Shown here one piece after another: positions 59,311 through 64,000 of a DNA stretch of 64,000 bases (position 1 is its first letter; each line of letters opens with the position of its first letter). The DNA is taken from assembly GCA_017311185.1 (NCBI GenBank), contig JAESUZ010005469.1, positions 186,001 to 250,000 on the forward strand. The letters are read 5' to 3'. This DNA comes from Proteles cristata cristata. Taxonomy: Eukaryota; Chordata; Mammalia; Carnivora; Hyaenidae. The notes beneath the pieces were generated by a model. It had not been told where the DNA came from, did no database searches, and saw only the letters and a program-made list of their open reading frames with translations. The position numbers and the translations under genes were made by a program.

Positions 59311-59694
59311 ATAATAAAAAATAATAAAATAAATGCATTAGTATCTCAACATATTACTCAAACCATAAATCTACATAGGAATATAATTAGCATCCTCTCA
59401 TCTAAGTTCAAATCAATAACAAGTGTGAGAAGCCATTCAATCCACTGAAACCAAAACGAAAAAGAAAACTTTACCCCGCATGATTAGAAACGTTTCTGAT
59501 AAAGTCACCTATGGGGAACTGTTCTGTGTCACATGATCTACAAGCCATCCTGCTCACCAAGCCACCCCTCTACACCCATCCTCATGTGCAATAACAAATA
59601 AAACAAATTCAGTGAATCAGGGCAACATCCAGGTAGGAATTAGTTACATCATCCAAAAGAGACCTGAAGCTCAAAAGTATATATAATCCACCCA
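59311..59694. other. Intron, no recognised feature
   Basis: Unique-looking AT-rich sequence. No element or exon seen. Confidence 0.5.
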
Positions 59695-59925
59695 GGGGCG
59701 CTTGGGTGGCTCAGTTGGTGAAGCATCCAGCTCCAGCTTGGGACGTGACCTCATGGTTCATGAGTTGGAGCCCCATGTCAGGCTCTGTTCTGACAGCTCT
59801 GAGCCTGAAGCCTCTTTCAGGTTCTGTGTTTTTCTCTCTCTGTCCTTCCCCAACTCATTCTCTATCTCTCTCTCTCTCTCAAACTCTCTCTCTTTCAAAA
59901 ATAAATAAACATTAAACAAACTTTA
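59695..59925 (+). mobile_element. CAN-SINE, full length
   Basis: Head ggggcgcttgggtggctcag. Target duplication aatccaccca at 59685-59694 and 59926-59935. Confidence 0.93.
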
Positions 59926-59935
59926 AATCCACCCA

Positions 59936-61627
59936 TAATTCCTGCTTCATCACTAAAGCAAAAGAAGCTGGAATGCATATTTCTAGTTTCATTATTTTCT
60001 TATATCTAAAACTTTAAACTTAACAGTACTTTTATAATGCATTTTCATCTTCACATGTATGCTTAATGATGGCTTCAAGAACTGTTGGTGACTCCTTCAA
60101 GACGACTATTCTGGTTCTCTTCATCTTTTACTCTGTTCTACTTCCACAGCTTAGAGTACCTCTGGTGAAGGTGGTACATATCATAATGTAGAACATTAAG
60201 GCAATACTACTCAAAATGCGTAACAGTGAACTGGTTATTACTGGTTTGCCATGAAATACGGCAAGATAAGTAACAAGACTTTTTCAACAAAGAAAGTATA
60301 AGTTTTAATTTACAGCCTGGCAATTGCTCTTTATAATTCGCTACCAACACAAGTCTGCAGACCACACTTAGATCTGCAGATCATCTTCCTAAAAGATTTA
60401 AATAAATGCAAAGGAACAGAAAAGAAAGAACAGAAAGTATGGAAAAAGAAATTAGAACTAGTAGCAAGTGCAATAAACAGATGTAATGGAAGAAACAGAT
60501 TAACAAGTTCTGGACAAATCTAATTAAATAAGTAGCAGCAAAGAAATGCACTATGTCAATTCCCGGGATTCTTTGTCATTGTAGGTGAATTACAAACTAC
60601 AGTACCTTTAGACAGAGCTGCACAAAGTGCAAGACTGTGTATACTGTTAGGTGAGTTCATAAAATTATTTACATAATTTTAGTAAGCAAAATAATAGCAG
60701 TTTCTATTGTTCTATTCCAACTTCAAAATAATGTTCTAGACAAAATAATGTATTATAAAATTTAAAAAGTCAAGGTAAATTTGTGTCTAAGGCAAAGGTA
60801 ATGGACTTTGGTTATAACACATTTTTAGTTACTCAAAGAAAAGTTGAGCAATTCAAGTTCCTATAGTTCCTTATGTACTGATATGCTACGAAATTCCACA
60901 TTACTGTTTCTTAAGCCTTTATCATCCCACCTACTTAGTACTGTTAGCTTGTGCATTCAAAGATAAAATACAGTGGTAGTATCTTATGACACTAATAATA
61001 TACTAAAGTGAGAATATATAAATAATAGCAAGGCAATTGGATATGTAAGGCTAATAAACAAGTGATATATCCAAAATGTGCTTTTGGCCGTAGTTTATAA
61101 TAAAGTCATAAAATGAAAAGTGAACTCAAATATCTACAAGTCATAAAAACAATATTTTCTACAAAATCATAAGGAAAATATAATGTATACAAATGTTTTC
61201 TATTTGATATTATTCCATTAGGGAAATCAAAATTTTATTTTCAATAACACACTTCTACTTAGAATTAGTGCAAACTGTTTTTACATCTTTTTCCAGAGAT
61301 CAAGGAAAGAACTGTATTAATATGACTATACTCTTCATAGTACTCAGCAAATTCTATTATAAATTATCTGTACAAACATTTTTCTGCCCAGACAGTACTC
61401 TTGAATAGCTAAGACTGAACTACCTTTCTCTATCTTTTTTCACAGTGTTGGACACTCAGATGACCTGGAATTGGTATTTTTTTGAATGAGTAAATGTAGT
61501 GGAAATAATCTGCTTTAGTGATGGCTATACATTTCTGAATCTCAAGGTCTGCTTTCCTTGCAACATTTGGTATCCTCTAGACATCCAGAACTAAAGATAA
61601 TAAGGTTCCACTAGAAACATTCAAAAC
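59936..61627. other. Intron, no recognised feature
   Basis: 1.7 kb of AT-rich DNA. No repeat family, RNA gene or centlein exon recognised on either strand. Confidence 0.55.
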
Positions 61628-61745
61628 GTCCTAAGAGCACCTGGCTGGCTCAGTCAGTAGAGTACGTTAACTCCTGATCTCAGGGTTGTGAGTTTGAGCC
61701 TGTCACTGAGTGTAAAAATAACTCAGAGATAAATCTTAAACACAC
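61628..61745 (+). mobile_element. Older, short tRNA-derived SINE
   Basis: Head 'agcacctggctggctcagtcag' with the older body 'ctcctgatctcagggttgtgag', then directly a short A-rich tail with no CT tract. A different, older subfamily from the main CAN-SINEs. Confidence 0.75.
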
Positions 61746-61766
61746 ACATGCTTTAAAAAGGTGCTA

Positions 61767-61983
61767 AGGGCGCCTGGGTGGCTTAGTCGGTTCAGCGTCC
61801 GACTTTCGCTTAGGTCATGATCTCGCGGTTCATGGGTTCGTGCCCCGCGTCGGGCTCTGTGCTGACTGCCAGCTCAGAGCCTGGAGCCTGTTTCAGTCTA
61901 TGACTCCCTCTCTCTCTGACCCTCCCCTGCTCACGCTGTCTCTCTCTCTCTCCTAGAAATAAATTAAGAAAATTAAAAAAAAA
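61767..61983 (+). mobile_element. CAN-SINE, young subfamily
   Basis: Young signature. Target duplication taaaaaggtgcta against taaaaaggtccta (61754-61766 and 61984-61996). Confidence 0.94.
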
Positions 61984-61996
61984 TAAAAAGGTCCTA

Positions 61997-62460
61997 GAAT
62001 TTTCATTAGTTACCTTAACTTAAATTCTATATACTGTTTTTTTGGGTGCCTTATATATTGCTTTGTTTCAAAGTGATGATATAAAACAGAACGGATGTTT
62101 GAAAAAGAAATCAATAAGATGTTCAGAGCCGAGATACTAAGAGCCTAGACAGAGGGATTGGAAATTAAGGAAAAGAGGAATTACTGGATCTGAGTGACAC
62201 AGAAGAAGAGAAAGTGACTGAACTAGGAATTGATTATCTGTTCAGAAAGAGACCAAACAGTATCTTGATTACCTTCAAGATGTAAAATTTAGAGGAAAGG
62301 AAGAAAATGGCATACTTGTGGTAGTAAAATAGTTAAGTAATTAAAAAAAAAAAAAAACCTCACAGGATAAGTCATTAAATTCTATAAATATTATACTGAA
62401 GAGCATTATAGACATGAATTAGAAATGCCATATGAAATAGTTATAGAAAGATATATAAAA
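61997..62460. other. Intron, no recognised feature
   Basis: AT-rich DNA leading into L1 remnants. Nothing else named. Confidence 0.45.
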
Positions 62461-62469
62461 GAAAAAATC

Positions 62470-63815
62470 CACATAAAAAGATATAAAATGGCTCTGAGAC
62501 TTCATTCATACATAGTAAGAAAAATGCAAGTTAAAAATACTTCAGAATATCATTTTATACCTTTCAGATAACGAAAAATCCAAGAGTTTGAAAACAATGT
62601 GATAACCAGGATGTGGGGAAAATAGGCATCTTCTTACATTGCCAGTATCAATATAAATTGGCACAATTTGGTAACACTATCACAATTACAGTTATATATA
62701 TGTTTTGATAGTTATGATAGTTTTGATAGTGTATGTCTATTGTTATTTAACAAAATCCACCAAAATCTAGCAGGTTATAACAACACAGAAGGACTGATAT
62801 CTGTCATGACGATGAGGAGGAGCTCTACTGACTCATTACACAGTGAAACTGGTGAACATTATTTTAAAACAATCACTGACAACTTCTACAATGGACCTAA
62901 TAACAAATAGCAAATGAAATATCTTTTCAACAAAATGTACAAATATTCAATAAAAAAGACAACAATTTATGGAAATCAAAAGAGAAAGGATTGGGAAACT
63001 CACAAGTATGAGGAAATTGACAAACTCTTAAACAATGGGTCAAAGAGGAAATCAAAAGAGAAATGAGAAAATACTCTGAGATGACTAAAAATGAAAATCT
63101 CGAAACATTACAATATAAGTAAGGCAGTGCGTAGAGTAAAATTTATGGTTCTAAATATCTATATTAAGGAAGAAGGAAGGTTTGAAGTAATAACCTAATG
63201 TTCCACTATTAAACAGTGAAAAAATAGGAGCTAACTAAATCTAAAGCAAGCAAAAACGAGGAATAATAAAAATTAGAGAAGATACTAATGAAATAGAGAA
63301 TAGAAGAAAATTAATGAAACACGAGCTGTTTTTTTAAAAAAGACTGAACAATAAAACTGACAAGTCTTTGCCTATATTGATCACAATAAAGAGAGAAGTC
63401 TCAAATTATCAGAATCAGAAATAAGAGTATATTACTACCAACCTAATAAAAACAAAAAGGATTCTAAAGGATACTCTGAAAAATTGAATGCCAGCAAATT
63501 AGATAACCTAGAAAAAAATAGACAAATTCCTAAAAAGACACAAATTTCCAAAAGTGACTCAAGAAAAAAGTAGAAAACCTAAACTCACCTATTCAATTAG
63601 CAATAAAAAATATTAACCACAAAGCCCAGGGGTGGATCAGTTTACTGGTGAACTGTATCAAACATTTAAAGATTTAAAGAACAACTAACACAGAACTTCA
63701 TCAACAACTCAAAAAAAAAAAAAAAAAAGAATAAAAGGAAACACATCCCGACTCATTTTATAAGGCCTGTGTTACCCTGGTACAAACATGAAGATATCAC
63801 AAAAAAACTAAACTA
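62470..63815 (+). mobile_element. L1 ORF2 fragments, plus strand
   Basis: 62470-62700 resembles late ORF2 ('gaaaacaatgtgataaccaggatgtgggg'). 62900-63815 resembles earlier ORF2, from the endonuclease-reverse transcriptase linker ('aaacaatgggtcaaagaggaaatcaaaag') to the start of the reverse transcriptase. The reversed order means at least two pieces. No intact frame. Confidence 0.65.
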
Positions 63816-63831
63816 TAGACTATTCTGATTT

Positions 63832-64000
63832 TATTTTGATTTTATCCATTTTGATTTTATCTTGGTGTATGGTGTGAGAAAATGATCTAGGTTCGTTCTT
63901 CTCCATGTTGTTGTCCAGTTCTCCCAGCACCATCTGTTAAAGAGGCTGTCTTTTTTCCATTGGATACTCTTTCCTGCTTTGTCAAAGATTAGTTGGCCAT
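63832..64000 (-). mobile_element. L1 ORF2 fragment, minus strand, runs off the window
   Basis: Antisense late ORF2: 'ttgttgtccagttctcccagcacc', 'gaggctgtcttttttccattgg' and 'ctttgtcaaagattagttggcc'. It continues beyond 64000. Confidence 0.8.

Noticed and set aside
1..64000. Regularly spaced repeats suggestive of a CRISPR array or a prokaryotic system.
   Set aside because: The repeated units are dispersed SINEs of about 220 bp in both orientations with target duplications, in a mammalian intron. No short direct-repeat array exists.

Overview
The window is mammalian nuclear DNA from a carnivore of the cat-like branch (Feliformia). The main evidence is a set of more than 40 copies of a tRNA-Lys-derived SINE whose head reads GGGGCGCCTGGGTGG and whose body is a CT-rich tract followed by AAATAAATAAA. 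There are also many L1 pieces of carnivore type. Nothing bacterial or viral is present as a functional unit: no operon, CRISPR array, origin or free-standing gene.

One gene is supported. Three exons on the minus strand (1155-1021, 414-235 and, furthest upstream, 13268-13184) join in frame into 133 codons of an acidic and basic coiled coil, which I recognise as centlein (CNTLN), a centriole/centrosome-cohesion protein. The gene runs right to left. Bases 13269-64000 are one intron that continues past the right edge, 1156-13183 is a 12.0 kb intron, 415-1020 is a 0.6 kb intron, and 1-234 is the start of the next intron.

Everything else is intron, most of it transposon debris in layers. 2.4-3.8 kb: an old L1 3' end split by a hAT-like DNA element that is itself split by a SINE. 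5.3-7.0 kb: old L1-like sequence and two LTR fragments. 7.6-11.6 kb: an L1 with 5' region, ORF1 and the start of ORF2, hit by three SINEs. 14.5-18.3 kb: old repeats and an LTR-like block. 19.5-20.0 kb: a MER5A element split by a MaLR LTR. 22-27 kb: MIR, MaLR LTR and SINEs, plus two GC-richer patches I cannot assign. 29-41.3 kb: an L1 3' end, then two consecutive plus-strand L1 copies. 47.3-48.5 kb: an L1 with a 5' inversion. 50.6-55.6 kb: a minus-strand L1 lacking its 3' half, with a MER2-like transposon inside. 56.0-56.6 kb: a solo gammaretrovirus-type LTR with 4-bp target duplication. 62.5-64 kb: further L1 pieces.

The SINEs fall into at least three age layers. Eleven copies share one set of diagnostic changes and are nearly alike; most have clean target duplications, so they are young. 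I found no undescribed biological system. The points worth following are the transposon nesting, the young SINE subfamily, a perfect 26-bp inverted repeat, and two unexplained GC-richer patches in the intron. All repeat family names come from memory of consensus sequences, not from a database search; edges of old repeats are good to roughly 10-50 bases.
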